Of a DNA stretch of 64,000 bases, positions 9,002 to 16,555 are shown piece after piece. Location: NCBI RefSeq assembly GCF_001273775.1, contig NZ_CP011801.1, forward strand, positions 248,001 through 312,000. Reading direction: 5' to 3'. The first letter of the stretch is position 1. Each line of letters opens with the position of its first letter. The position numbers and the translations under genes were made by a program. Source of the DNA: Nitrospira moscoviensis. GTDB taxonomy: Bacteria > Nitrospirota > Nitrospiria > Nitrospirales > Nitrospiraceae. Under the pieces are notes generated by a model, which was given only the letters and a program-made list of their open reading frames with translations, made no database searches and was not told the origin of the DNA.

Positions 9002-9910
9002 ATGCGAAACAAGATACCCTGCAGCGCCGATCGATTAGGCCTCCTGGATCCGCAGATGATCCAGGGCGTATCCGAACCCTCGGCCTTTCAAATCGGCCAC
9101 CAGTATCTGACCGAAAACCGCGTCCGTATCGTGGAGGCCGACGACGCGCAGATTTCTTCCGCCGTCATCGGCAACTCGGGTCTCTACGAACAAACCATCC
9201 GGCTCAAAGACGGCCACCTCATTTCCAAGTGTTCCTGTACGCTGCCGGAAGAACCGATGTGCCGGCATTCCATCGCGGTGTTGCTGGAGTACCACCGGTG
9301 GGCCCATCCCCGTCAGTCGCGCAAACCTCCAGAATCACGGGAGGCAAAACCGCAGCCCACGACCCAGACCCATCCGGCCGGCAACGCCCAAGCTTCCACG
9401 ACCGAGGCCTCTCCGCCTGATGTCAAATTAAGTGAGGTGATGCAGTTCGTGGAATGGCTTCAACCGGCCATGAAGGCGATTGAAAAAGGCGCGCCGATCC
9501 CCGAGGCTCCCAAGCTGCATCCCGGCGAGGTCGCCACCTGGATTCAGACCATACGCAACCTTGAGGACCGGCGGCGCGAGAGCGAAGAGGTGCAGGTCAA
9601 TCTCGAAGCGGACATGAGGGATCGTGAAGCCTACGTCGGCCGCTTGACGCAGCAGCTTCAGGCATCGATCGCCGAGGCCAAGGCGGCGCAGGCGGCGTCC
9701 CAGGATCTGCAACGTGAAGTGGCGATGTATAAGGGCATGTTGGCCAAGGTCGGCGAGCTGGCCGGTGAGGTGGCCCGGTACGATACCCAGATCAAAGCGG
9801 TGGCCGGCGACCTGCTCGGCAAAGGCGCCCAACTCGATAAGCTCGCGCAGTCCTTCAAGGAAGTGGCCGAGGCGCTCAAATCGGCCGCCAAGCCCCACGA
9901 CTCCCGATAA
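9002..9910 (+). CDS. SWIM zinc-finger protein with C-terminal coiled coil
   Basis: The 302-residue protein has a SWIM-type zinc finger (CxCx7CxH: C77, C79, C87, H89), a disordered Pro/Gln/Thr linker (about 101-143) and a long helical, coiled-coil-prone region (145-295). SWIM fingers bind DNA or proteins. Residues 149-224 align without gaps to residues 25-100 of the small protein encoded at 54189-54566, with 31 identities in 76 positions by eye, defining a shared module. The start is uncertain: ATG 9002 and ATG 9056 are both in frame and neither has a strong ribosome site; the longer reading frame upstream overlaps chaN and is a shadow. Role unknown. Confidence 0.75.
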   Translation: MRNKIPCSADRLGLLDPQMIQGVSEPSAFQIGHQYLTENRVRIVEADDAQISSAVIGNSGLYEQTIRLKDGHLISKCSCTLPEEPMCRHSIAVLLEYHRWAHPRQSRKPPESREAKPQPTTQTHPAGNAQASTTEASPPDVKLSEVMQFVEWLQPAMKAIEKGAPIPEAPKLHPGEVATWIQTIRNLEDRRRESEEVQVNLEADMRDREAYVGRLTQQLQASIAEAKAAQAASQDLQREVAMYKGMLAKVGELAGEVARYDTQIKAVAGDLLGKGAQLDKLAQSFKEVAEALKSAAKPHDSR

Positions 9911-9956
9911 CCCGGCCCTGCCGTTTTCTTCACAACGGAAGCCTGTCAGAGTCCTC

Positions 9957-9986
9957 TTGCGCCATCGCGGGGGACTTCAGTACAAT
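9957..9986 (+). promoter_or_regulatory. Candidate promoter of the 63-aa membrane protein
   Basis: TTGCGC (9957-9962) and TACAAT (9981-9986) are 18 bases apart and lie 32 bases before the start codon. Confidence 0.35.
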
Positions 9987-10018
9987 GCGCCCACTTTTTT
10001 GCCATAGGGAGGAGTGCC

Positions 10019-10210
10019 ATGAGGAAGGTCCTTGCGCAGGTTGGTGCGATAGCGGTGACGCTGTTTCTGATCGCTGCCTCTCAGGTGTCGGCGAACGCTC
10101 CGGCGGCCGACGGACATGTCGACTATAGCGGGATCACCGGCATGTATTATACGCTGATCGGGTTGATCCTGGCCTACGGCGTGTACGACACGTTTCTGAA
10201 AAAGTCTTAA
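10019..10210 (+). CDS. Small exported membrane protein, unknown
   Basis: A 63-residue protein with a signal-peptide-like N terminus (hydrophobic 8-20, ASQVSANA cleavage region) and one further hydrophobic helix at about 42-57 followed by a short basic end (KKS). After cleavage it would be a roughly 38-residue single-span peptide with a small periplasmic segment. The ribosome site GGAGGAG is excellent and a candidate promoter lies close by, so it is likely expressed from its own transcript. Its 3' end is convergent with tesA, only 22 bases away. I know no family for it. Confidence 0.75.
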   Translation: MRKVLAQVGAIAVTLFLIAASQVSANAPAADGHVDYSGITGMYYTLIGLILAYGVYDTFLKKS

Positions 10211-10232
10211 TTCCCTCGGACACCCAGTGTGT

Positions 10233-10928
10233 TTATCTCCTGCCCGGCCTCTGAGGCTGGGCGGGGGAAACCCTTCCGTTCCGGTGATCCAGTATGGGTT
10301 GCAGTGTCGTCAGGATCTGGCTGACGATCACCCGGTACCCTTCTTTCGTCGGATGAATGCCGTCCGCTTGGTTCAAGGTGGCTGACGCGGCCACGCCTTC
10401 GAGAAAAAACGGGATCAACGGCACGTCATGGCGCGCCGCCAAGGCCGGATAGATCGCCTCGAAGCCGTTCCTGTACTCGGCTCCGTAATTCGGCGGCAGT
10501 TTCATGCCCGCCAGAATAACTTGCACCCCGGCCGCAGAGAGTTGTTGCATAATCCGGTCGAGGTTCTGTCTCGTCTGGGCCGGACTCAAGCCTCGCAGGC
10601 CGTCGTTCGCGCCGAGTTCCAGAATCACGAGGTCCGGTTTGCTGTTCAATATCCACGGCACCCGGCGCACGCCGCCGGCGGTCGTATCGCCGCTCACGCC
10701 CGCGTTGATCACGCGAGCGCGATACCCCAACTGGTCCAAGCGCTGCTGCAGTTGCGCGGGGTAAGATTCATGAGGGCCGACGCCGAGTCCCGCCGTAAGA
10801 CTGTCGCCGAAAGCCACGATGCGGAGCGCCGGCTCGTCCGCCTGCGACCATGGCGGAAGCAGGACGACCTGAAGACACCACCACAGGCCGATGAGCCATC
10901 GAGTCGAGATCATATGCCGCTGGTTCAC
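10233..10928 (-). CDS. tesA: Arylesterase / lysophospholipase TesA-like (SGNH hydrolase)
   Basis: The 231-residue protein is an SGNH/GDSL hydrolase of the TesA type, a periplasmic esterase acting on acyl thioesters and lysophospholipids. All blocks are present: FGDSLTAG (catalytic Ser), the oxyanion Gly in SGDTT, GAND (block III Asn) and DGIHPTKEGY with the catalytic Asp and His. A signal peptide covers about residues 6-30. The start is a GTG at 10928 with GGAGG upstream; ATG 10913 would also keep the signal sequence. The divergent ybbA-ybbP pair next door repeats the arrangement known in Escherichia coli. Confidence 0.92.
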   Translation of the reverse strand: MNQRHMISTRWLIGLWWCLQVVLLPPWSQADEPALRIVAFGDSLTAGLGVGPHESYPAQLQQRLDQLGYRARVINAGVSGDTTAGGVRRVPWILNSKPDLVILELGANDGLRGLSPAQTRQNLDRIMQQLSAAGVQVILAGMKLPPNYGAEYRNGFEAIYPALAARHDVPLIPFFLEGVAASATLNQADGIHPTKEGYRVIVSQILTTLQPILDHRNGRVSPAQPQRPGRR

Positions 10929-10946
10929 TCGGAATCGCGCCTCCGT

Positions 10947-11009
10947 CTAGGAGTCTGTCGGACAGTGATCTTCTACTGTGGCGAACGGCAATGTCGGACG
11001 GACTCCTAG
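10947..11009. repeat. 63-bp inverted repeat, REPIN/MITE-like
   Basis: Two 18-bp arms (10947-10964 and 10992-11009) match as inverted repeats at 16 of 18 positions, both ending in CTAG at the outside with GGAG just inside. A nested ACAGT/ACTGT pair sits in the loop. GGAG followed by an imperfect palindrome is the pattern of REP elements arranged as a REPIN. The element occupies the short tesA-ybbA gap and abuts the ybbA -10 box. No second copy was noticed in this window. Confidence 0.6.
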
Positions 11010-11015
11010 TATAAT
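11010..11015 (+). promoter_or_regulatory. Consensus -10 box for ybbA-ybbP
   Basis: TATAAT directly follows the last base of the inverted repeat. No good -35 is found 16-18 bases upstream because that stretch is the right arm of the repeat (GGCAAT at 17). The promoter may therefore depend on the repeat or on an activator. Confidence 0.4.
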
Positions 11016-11057
11016 ACCAGCCAATCCTCGCACAGGGACGGGAAGGAGCAGTGATTC

Positions 11058-11762
11058 ATGATTGCGGTGAGCCATGTCTCGATGGTGCTGGAGGCGGCCG
11101 GCCGTTCCGTCACGATTCTGGACGATGTGACGGTGACGATTCCGGCGAAACAAACGGTGGCGATCGTCGGGCCGTCGGGCAGCGGCAAGTCCACTTTGCT
11201 CGGGCTCATGGCCGGGCTCGATCGCCCGACGTCGGGCTCCATCGAATTGGACGGCGTCGACATTACCCGCATGTCCGAGACGGTCATGGCGCGGTTTCGG
11301 CGTGAGAACATCGGCTACATCTTTCAATCCTTCCATCTGATCCCCACCCTCACGGCGCGCGAGAACGTGGCGGTGCCGCTGGAACTCGCCGGCGATCCCC
11401 ACGCCGGCGCGCGAGCCGCCGAGTTGCTGGCGGCCGTGGGGCTCGCCGACCGCATGGACCATTATCCCGTGCAGCTCTCCGGCGGCGAACAACAGCGGGT
11501 GGCCGTCGCGCGGGCCTTTGCCTGCCGGCCGCCGATTTTGCTGGCGGATGAGCCGACGGGGAATCTGGATACCGCGACCGGCACGCAGGTGATCGAGCTG
11601 CTGCTCTCGCTCCATCGCGATCACGGCACGACGCTGGTACTGGTCACCCATGATCCTGCGTTGGCGGGATCGATGGAGCGGGTCGTGTCTTTACGCGACG
11701 GGCGTATCGAGGCCGATTCCCTGCCGCCGATCGGCGCGCATGCGGGAGACTCCTCCGCGTGA
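11058..11762 (+). CDS. ybbA: ABC transporter ATP-binding protein (YbbA/LolD type)
   Basis: The 234-residue ATPase has Walker [11 protein letters not shown]-loop in [18 protein letters not shown], signature [14 protein letters not shown], Walker [13 protein letters not shown] and the H-switch LVTHD. The [16 protein letters not shown] wording is typical of the MacB/LolD/YbbA group, which power lipoprotein or hydrophobic-compound export. The gene overlaps its permease partner by four bases (GTGA), so the two are translationally coupled. Divergent tesA supports the YbbA assignment over LolD. Confidence 0.92.
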   Translation: MIAVSHVSMVLEAAGRSVTILDDVTVTIPAKQTVAIVGPSGSGKSTLLGLMAGLDRPTSGSIELDGVDITRMSETVMARFRRENIGYIFQSFHLIPTLTARENVAVPLELAGDPHAGARAAELLAAVGLADRMDHYPVQLSGGEQQRVAVARAFACRPPILLADEPTGNLDTATGTQVIELLLSLHRDHGTTLVLVTHDPALAGSMERVVSLRDGRIEADSLPPIGAHAGDSSA

Positions 11763-14440
11763 TCCCGTTTGTCCTCACCATGGCCTGGCGGGAAACGCGG
11801 GCCGGCTGGCGGCATTTTCTCTATTTTCTCGTGTGCATCGCGGTGGGCGTCGGAGCCTTGGTCGGCGTGTCGCTCTTCGGCGCGCACGTCGAACGGGCCG
11901 TGACCAAAGAAGCCCGAGGGCTGTTGGGCGGCGATCTCGAAGTTCGGCTGTCGCGCCCCATCAGTGCCGACGGCCGGGCCGTCCTCGATTCCTTGTTGGA
12001 GCGCGGTGTCGAAACCACGCATGTCAGCGAGCTGGTCGCGATGGCGGCAACACTCCAGCCGGCACCGGGTCAGGGACAGCCGACTCAAATCATCGAATTA
12101 AAGGCGGTCGAGCCGCAGTATCCGTTCTATGGCTCCGTCAACGTGGAGCCGGAGGGGCGCCTACAAGAATTGCTCGCGCCTCGTGCCGGATGCCAGGGCG
12201 CGGCGGCACCCGAGACCTGTTACGGCGCGGTGGTGCAGGAGTCTCTGTTGATCCGGATGGGACTCCGCGTCGGAGACGGGCTCAAGATCGGGCAGGCGTA
12301 TGTCACCATCACCGGCGTCGTCCGGACGGAGCCGGATCGGATGGCCAACGCCTTCAGCCTGGGGCCGCGCGTCTTGATCTCACAGGAAGGGCTCCGCGCG
12401 ACGGAGCTGGTCCAAGTGGGCAGCCGCATTCGGGAGCGGTATTTGCTGAAGGTCCCGTCCGGCTTGGCGCCGGAGCCGCTGGTCTACGAATTACGCGGGC
12501 GGTTGTCGTCCGAGGCGGCCCGTGTGTCGGGCTATCGGGACGCCCAACCGCAGCTCAAGCAGTTTCTCGAGCAACTGACGAGATATTTGGGGCTCATCGG
12601 ACTGACGGCCCTGTTCATCGGAGGGCTGGGCGTCGCTACGTCCGTTCACGCCTTTATCCTTGAAAAGTTGAACACCATCGCCATTCTGAAAACCGTCGGT
12701 GCCGGATCGGCGACGGTGATCTGGGCTTATGCCCTGCAGGCCTTGATATTGGGCTCGATCGGAAGCGCCGCCGGTCTGGTCATCGGCATTCTGCTCCAGC
12801 AGGCGCTGCCCTGGGTCATCGCCGGCTTCTTGGCCTCCGATCTGCTGGCGCAGCTTGGGTTTACGGCGGACCTTGGCCTGTCGTCGCTGGTTCCGCTTGG
12901 GAAGGGCATGGCGCTGGGGCTCTTGTCCACGATGCTGTTCGCCCTCTGGCCGCTGCTCACGATCCGCGAAATCAAGCCCGCGATGATCTTTCGCCGTGAT
13001 GTGGCGCCGTTGGCTTCCGATCAACCCGATCGGGTCTCTCAATGGGGGCGATCATGGAGGACGATCGACCGGGTGAAAGGGGCGACGGCTTCCGGCATCG
13101 GCATCGGCCTGGTCGGACTGTCCATGTGGCAGGCGGGGTCGTGGAAAGTCGGAGTCTTGTTCATCGGCGCGTTTCTCGCCGCGGTCATCGTCTTACGCCT
13201 TTCCGCCTCCGCCGTGGTGCAGGCGCTGAAGAAAAGCCCGCGTCCCGCCGCCCTGACTCTGCGCCAGGCGCTCGGCAACGTGATCAGGCCGGGGAGCGGG
13301 GCGGTCGGCATCACCATGGCGATCGGCATCGGCGTGATGGTCGTGGTCACGGTGTCGCTCGTGGAGCGGTCGCTTCTCCTGCAGGTGGGGGAAAATCGTC
13401 CCACCAATGCGCCGACGTTCTTTTTCATCGACATTCAGCCCGATCAGAAGGACGGCTTTGAACGGCTGATAGGAGAGCTGGCTCATGATTCCGCGCCGCA
13501 GCTCACGCCGCTGGTCCGTTCCCGGCTGTCCGCGGTGAACGGACATCCGATCAAGCTGGAAGCCGCGACGGAGGACGAGGAGCGGAAGGAGCAGGACGCC
13601 GAGAAGGACGAGCGGCGGAAGAAGTGGTACTTCACGCGCGAATACGTCCTGACGTTTCTGGACGACCTGCCGAAAGACAACGAGGTGGTGCAGGGAGCAT
13701 GGTGGAAGCCCGGTGAAGTGTTTTCGACGCCGCTGGTGTCGGTGGAGGAAGAAGCCGCGAAAGCGTTGGGACTGGGGATCGGCGGCACGGTGGAGTTGGA
13801 TATTCAGGGAACGGCGATCACGGCCGCAGTCAGCAGCATCCGGAAGGTGGAATGGGGCAACTTTTCGACGAACTTTTATTTGATCCTGTCGCCCGGTTCG
13901 CTGGACGGTGCGCCGATCACGTACGTCGCGACGGTGCGCGTCCCTCCCGCTCAGGAGGTGCCGGTGCAACAGGCGGTCGTCGCCGCCTTCCCCAATGTGA
14001 CGGCGATCAATATCGGCGACGTGTTCCAGACCTTTGCGACTGTGCTGGATCGGTTGTCGCTCGCCATCCGCGCCGTCGCGCTGTTTTGCGTCTTGTCCGG
14101 CGCTCTGGTCATGGCCGCGGCGTTGGCGGCCACGCGCTATCGCCGGCTCTATGAATCCGTCATCCTCAAAGCGATGGGGGCCACGCGGGGCGTCATCGCC
14201 CGTTCGTTTGCCGCCGAGTACGCCCTGCTCGGCGCGGTGGGGGGCTTGCTCGGGTGCGCGCTTGCGAGCGCCCTATCCTGGGGCGTGCTGGCCTTCGTAT
14301 TCGATCTTTCCTGGAGTCTTCAGCCGATGATTCTCCTGGCCGGTTTTTCCGCCACGATCGCCCTCACCGTGCTCGTAGGGTTCTTGAGTACATATCGGAT
14401 ACTGGGGCAACCTCCGTTGGCGGTCCTGCGATACGAGTAG
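11759..14440 (+). CDS. ybbP: FtsX-like ABC permease (YbbP type)
   Basis: The 893-residue permease has an N-terminal transmembrane helix, a large periplasmic MacB-like domain and two FtsX domains: one near residues 270-410 (starting LIGLTALFIGGLGVATSVHA) and one at the C terminus (about 760-890). Four-helix cores, ten or so helices overall, match YbbP of the TesA-associated exporter. A charged Glu/Lys/Arg-rich insertion at about 600-625 lies in the second periplasmic domain. The GTG start overlaps the ybbA stop. Substrate unknown; relatives are proposed to move lipids or lipoprotein-like molecules. Confidence 0.92.
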   Translation: MIPFVLTMAWRETRAGWRHFLYFLVCIAVGVGALVGVSLFGAHVERAVTKEARGLLGGDLEVRLSRPISADGRAVLDSLLERGVETTHVSELVAMAATLQPAPGQGQPTQIIELKAVEPQYPFYGSVNVEPEGRLQELLAPRAGCQGAAAPETCYGAVVQESLLIRMGLRVGDGLKIGQAYVTITGVVRTEPDRMANAFSLGPRVLISQEGLRATELVQVGSRIRERYLLKVPSGLAPEPLVYELRGRLSSEAARVSGYRDAQPQLKQFLEQLTRYLGLIGLTALFIGGLGVATSVHAFILEKLNTIAILKTVGAGSATVIWAYALQALILGSIGSAAGLVIGILLQQALPWVIAGFLASDLLAQLGFTADLGLSSLVPLGKGMALGLLSTMLFALWPLLTIREIKPAMIFRRDVAPLASDQPDRVSQWGRSWRTIDRVKGATASGIGIGLVGLSMWQAGSWKVGVLFIGAFLAAVIVLRLSASAVVQALKKSPRPAALTLRQALGNVIRPGSGAVGITMAIGIGVMVVVTVSLVERSLLLQVGENRPTNAPTFFFIDIQPDQKDGFERLIGELAHDSAPQLTPLVRSRLSAVNGHPIKLEAATEDEERKEQDAEKDERRKKWYFTREYVLTFLDDLPKDNEVVQGAWWKPGEVFSTPLVSVEEEAAKALGLGIGGTVELDIQGTAITAAVSSIRKVEWGNFSTNFYLILSPGSLDGAPITYVATVRVPPAQEVPVQQAVVAAFPNVTAINIGDVFQTFATVLDRLSLAIRAVALFCVLSGALVMAAALAATRYRRLYESVILKAMGATRGVIARSFAAEYALLGAVGGLLGCALASALSWGVLAFVFDLSWSLQPMILLAGFSATIALTVLVGFLSTYRILGQPPLAVLRYE

Positions 14441-14480
14441 GGGTCGTTGAAAAGGCGGGACGGCCGTTTTGAACGACCCC
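14440..14480. terminator. Bidirectional hairpin terminator
   Basis: 14440-14453 pairs with 14467-14480 (13 of 14 positions), giving a GGGGTCGTT/AACGACCCC stem flanked by AAAA and TTTT. It lies between the convergent ybbP and PilZ genes and can serve both. Confidence 0.7.
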
Positions 14481-14498
14481 CATAATAGAATAGAACGA

Positions 14499-15002
14499 CT
14501 AGGGTTGAGATTCGGCCTGTTCGGGCAGCCAGAGATCGATGATCTGCCTGATGCGCCGCTCGTCTGCCCGTTGTAGCTGTACGAAGCGGAGCCCGATGCC
14601 GTCCTCCGTTATGGATCGGACGACTGCCTCATCGATGGTGATGGGGAACGAGGTGTCGGCGTACTGGAATTCCAACTCCACCCGTGTTCCGAGCGCGAAC
14701 GGCGTCTCAGCACGGATGCGACACCCACGAAGGGATAGGTTCTCGAGAACTCCCTCCCGGCCCATATGCAGCGGGGGAGCCGGTCGTGGTTTGATCCACA
14801 CCGGAAAAGAAACCGACACCCGCTCGAAGCCGCGCCGCGGCAGCTTCGCCCGGTGTCCGAGAAAGGTGCGGAACCGTTTCGCGCACAGCTGACAACGGAA
14901 GGGATAGATGGTGAAGGCGCTACAGAGGCTATCCGACAGAGTCTTGCGCGGAGCCAGTTTCGTCTTGATGGTCCCGCAGCGCGGGCAGCGGCGGCTGGTC
15001 AC
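14499..15002 (-). CDS. Zinc-ribbon PilZ domain protein
   Basis: The 167-residue protein pairs an N-terminal zinc-ribbon-like segment (CPRC at 6-9 and CQLC at 37-40) with a PilZ domain. The PilZ part shows an RR-GFER basic motif and the ENLSLRGCRI (N/DxSxxG-type) motif needed for cyclic di-GMP binding. It is probably a cytoplasmic c-di-GMP effector. The GTG start at 15002 is chosen because GGGAGG lies seven bases upstream; the longer frame upstream crosses a terminator hairpin. A GGDEF protein is encoded at 53-54 kb in this window, but no direct partner sits nearby. Confidence 0.82.
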   Translation of the reverse strand: MTSRRCPRCGTIKTKLAPRKTLSDSLCSAFTIYPFRCQLCAKRFRTFLGHRAKLPRRGFERVSVSFPVWIKPRPAPPLHMGREGVLENLSLRGCRIRAETPFALGTRVELEFQYADTSFPITIDEAVVRSITEDGIGLRFVQLQRADERRIRQIIDLWLPEQAESQP

Positions 15003-15061
15003 GCAAGCACCTCCCAAGGCTCGGCGCCTTGAGGGTACCGGGATGGGGGATGGCGGGGCAA

Positions 15062-15083
15062 CCCTTCTAGAGAGGTAGAAGGG
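15062..15083 (-). terminator. Hairpin after sugar dehydrogenase gene
   Basis: CCCTTCTA (15062-15069) and TAGAAGGG (15076-15083) form a perfect 8-bp stem with a six-base loop, 30 bases past the stop of the sugar dehydrogenase gene. The U-tract is short, so strength is uncertain. Confidence 0.45.
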
Positions 15084-15112
15084 GGCGGTCTTGAGCGAGC
15101 CGGCCGCGCGCA

Positions 15113-16309
15113 TCAATTCGGCGCAATGCGCCACAGGCCGCCGCCCTGCGTCAGGATATACAGCTCGCCCTGGGCGTCTTCGCCGAAGCTGGTGACGAAC
15201 CGTCCCGGCGGGCGGAGGGTCGGCCAGTCAAATTGATCGAGCACCTGGCCATTCTGAAAGCGGAAACTTCGCACGAAGCCGGCGCAGAAATCGGCATAAA
15301 AATACGTGCCGTCGAGTGCGGGGATGGCGCTCCCGCGATAGACATAGCCGCCCGTGATCGCGCAGGCCTCGCCGGTACGGGGGTAATCAAGCACGGGGCC
15401 GTTCAATGTGGCTTGCGCGCAATTCGCGTCGAAATTGAACGTCTGCTGGGTACCTTCCATGCAGCGCCACCCATAATTGACGCCTCGTCCGCCGCCCTGC
15501 GCTTGAAGCACGACGTTGATTTCCTCCCGGGCGCTTTGGCCGACGTCGGCGATGTAGAGATCGCCGGTCCGGCGGTCAAATGAAAAGCGCCAGGGGTTCC
15601 GCAGCCCGATGCTCCAGACTTCCGGAGCGCCGCCCGCTAAGAACGGGTTGAGCGTCACGTTGCTGCAAGGCCCTCCGGTCTGCGGATTGAGCCGAAGCAG
15701 TTTACCGAGACGCGATGATGGATTTTGGGCATGGTTATCGGGATCGTTCGCACTGCCGCCATCGCCAGGGCCTGCATACAGACAGCCATCCGGGCCAAAG
15801 GCCAACATACCGCCGTTGTGGTTCGTAAAGGGATGAGGAATCGTTTGAAGAATGATGCCGGTCGTGCCGGCGAGATTCGGATTGCTTGGATTTCGTTCGT
15901 ATCGGGCGATGACGATGTCGCCGTTCAGGTCGGTGTAATGCACGTAGAACCGCCCGTTCGTGCCATAGTCGGGATCGAACGCCATCCCGAGCAGCCCTTG
16001 TTCCCCGCCGCTTATGATGATGCCCGCAATAGTGAGGAACGGCGTGGAAAGGAGTGCGCCGCTGGTCAGATCGAATATTCGAATTGCTCCCCCTTGTTCG
16101 ACGAGAAAGAGGCGCGTGTGGTCTCCCGGAGCCGAGGTCATGAATACCGGATCCGCGAGGCCGCCGACGATGGGCTCGAGTCGAACACTGATTGACGAGG
16201 CGGGCGGAGGCGCCGGTTCTCCTCCCGCGGGGGCGGAGTCGTTTCCTCCGCCGCAGGCCGACATGATCCCCGCCATGGCGAGGGAGCCTATGATGAAGCC
16301 AGTTCGCAT
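15113..16309 (-). CDS. PQQ-dependent sugar dehydrogenase-like lipoprotein
   Basis: A 398-residue exported beta-propeller of the glucose/sorbosone dehydrogenase family. Family features are GGEQGLLGMAFDPDYG, the metal/PQQ-site segments NHNGGMLAFGPDGCLYAGPGDGG and GLRNPWRFSFDRRTGDLYIADVGQ, and a late GGYVYRG strand. The N terminus from ATG 16309 reads as a lipoprotein signal ending MSAC (Cys19), followed by a Gly/Pro-rich tether. Soluble aldose dehydrogenases oxidise sugars with PQQ; here activity and cofactor are inferred from the fold. The start at 16309 (GAGGA about ten bases upstream) is preferred over the upstream ATG that adds 31 residues. Confidence 0.87.
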   Translation of the reverse strand: MRTGFIIGSLAMAGIMSACGGGNDSAPAGGEPAPPPASSISVRLEPIVGGLADPVFMTSAPGDHTRLFLVEQGGAIRIFDLTSGALLSTPFLTIAGIIISGGEQGLLGMAFDPDYGTNGRFYVHYTDLNGDIVIARYERNPSNPNLAGTTGIILQTIPHPFTNHNGGMLAFGPDGCLYAGPGDGGSANDPDNHAQNPSSRLGKLLRLNPQTGGPCSNVTLNPFLAGGAPEVWSIGLRNPWRFSFDRRTGDLYIADVGQSAREEINVVLQAQGGGRGVNYGWRCMEGTQQTFNFDANCAQATLNGPVLDYPRTGEACAITGGYVYRGSAIPALDGTYFYADFCAGFVRSFRFQNGQVLDQFDWPTLRPPGRFVTSFGEDAQGELYILTQGGGLWRIAPN

Positions 16310-16555
16310 TGTGCGCTCATCCTCAGGCGCGATCAGGATGACGAAGGCGTTCGCAAGGAATATTCCCGTGCGCCTGGAAAGCAGAAAGCTTTCCAAGTTC
16401 AATCCCTTGGCAGATCGAACGGAATAAAGGCGCGACTACCTGAAACCAGATAATGACTTCAGTGTAGGAGGCGGAGTACTAGGGACCTTCCCAGGCGTTG
16501 AAGATCGGCGCGGTTCTTCGCTGGAAGAGAGAAGACGGCCGGGCAAACGAAAGGA

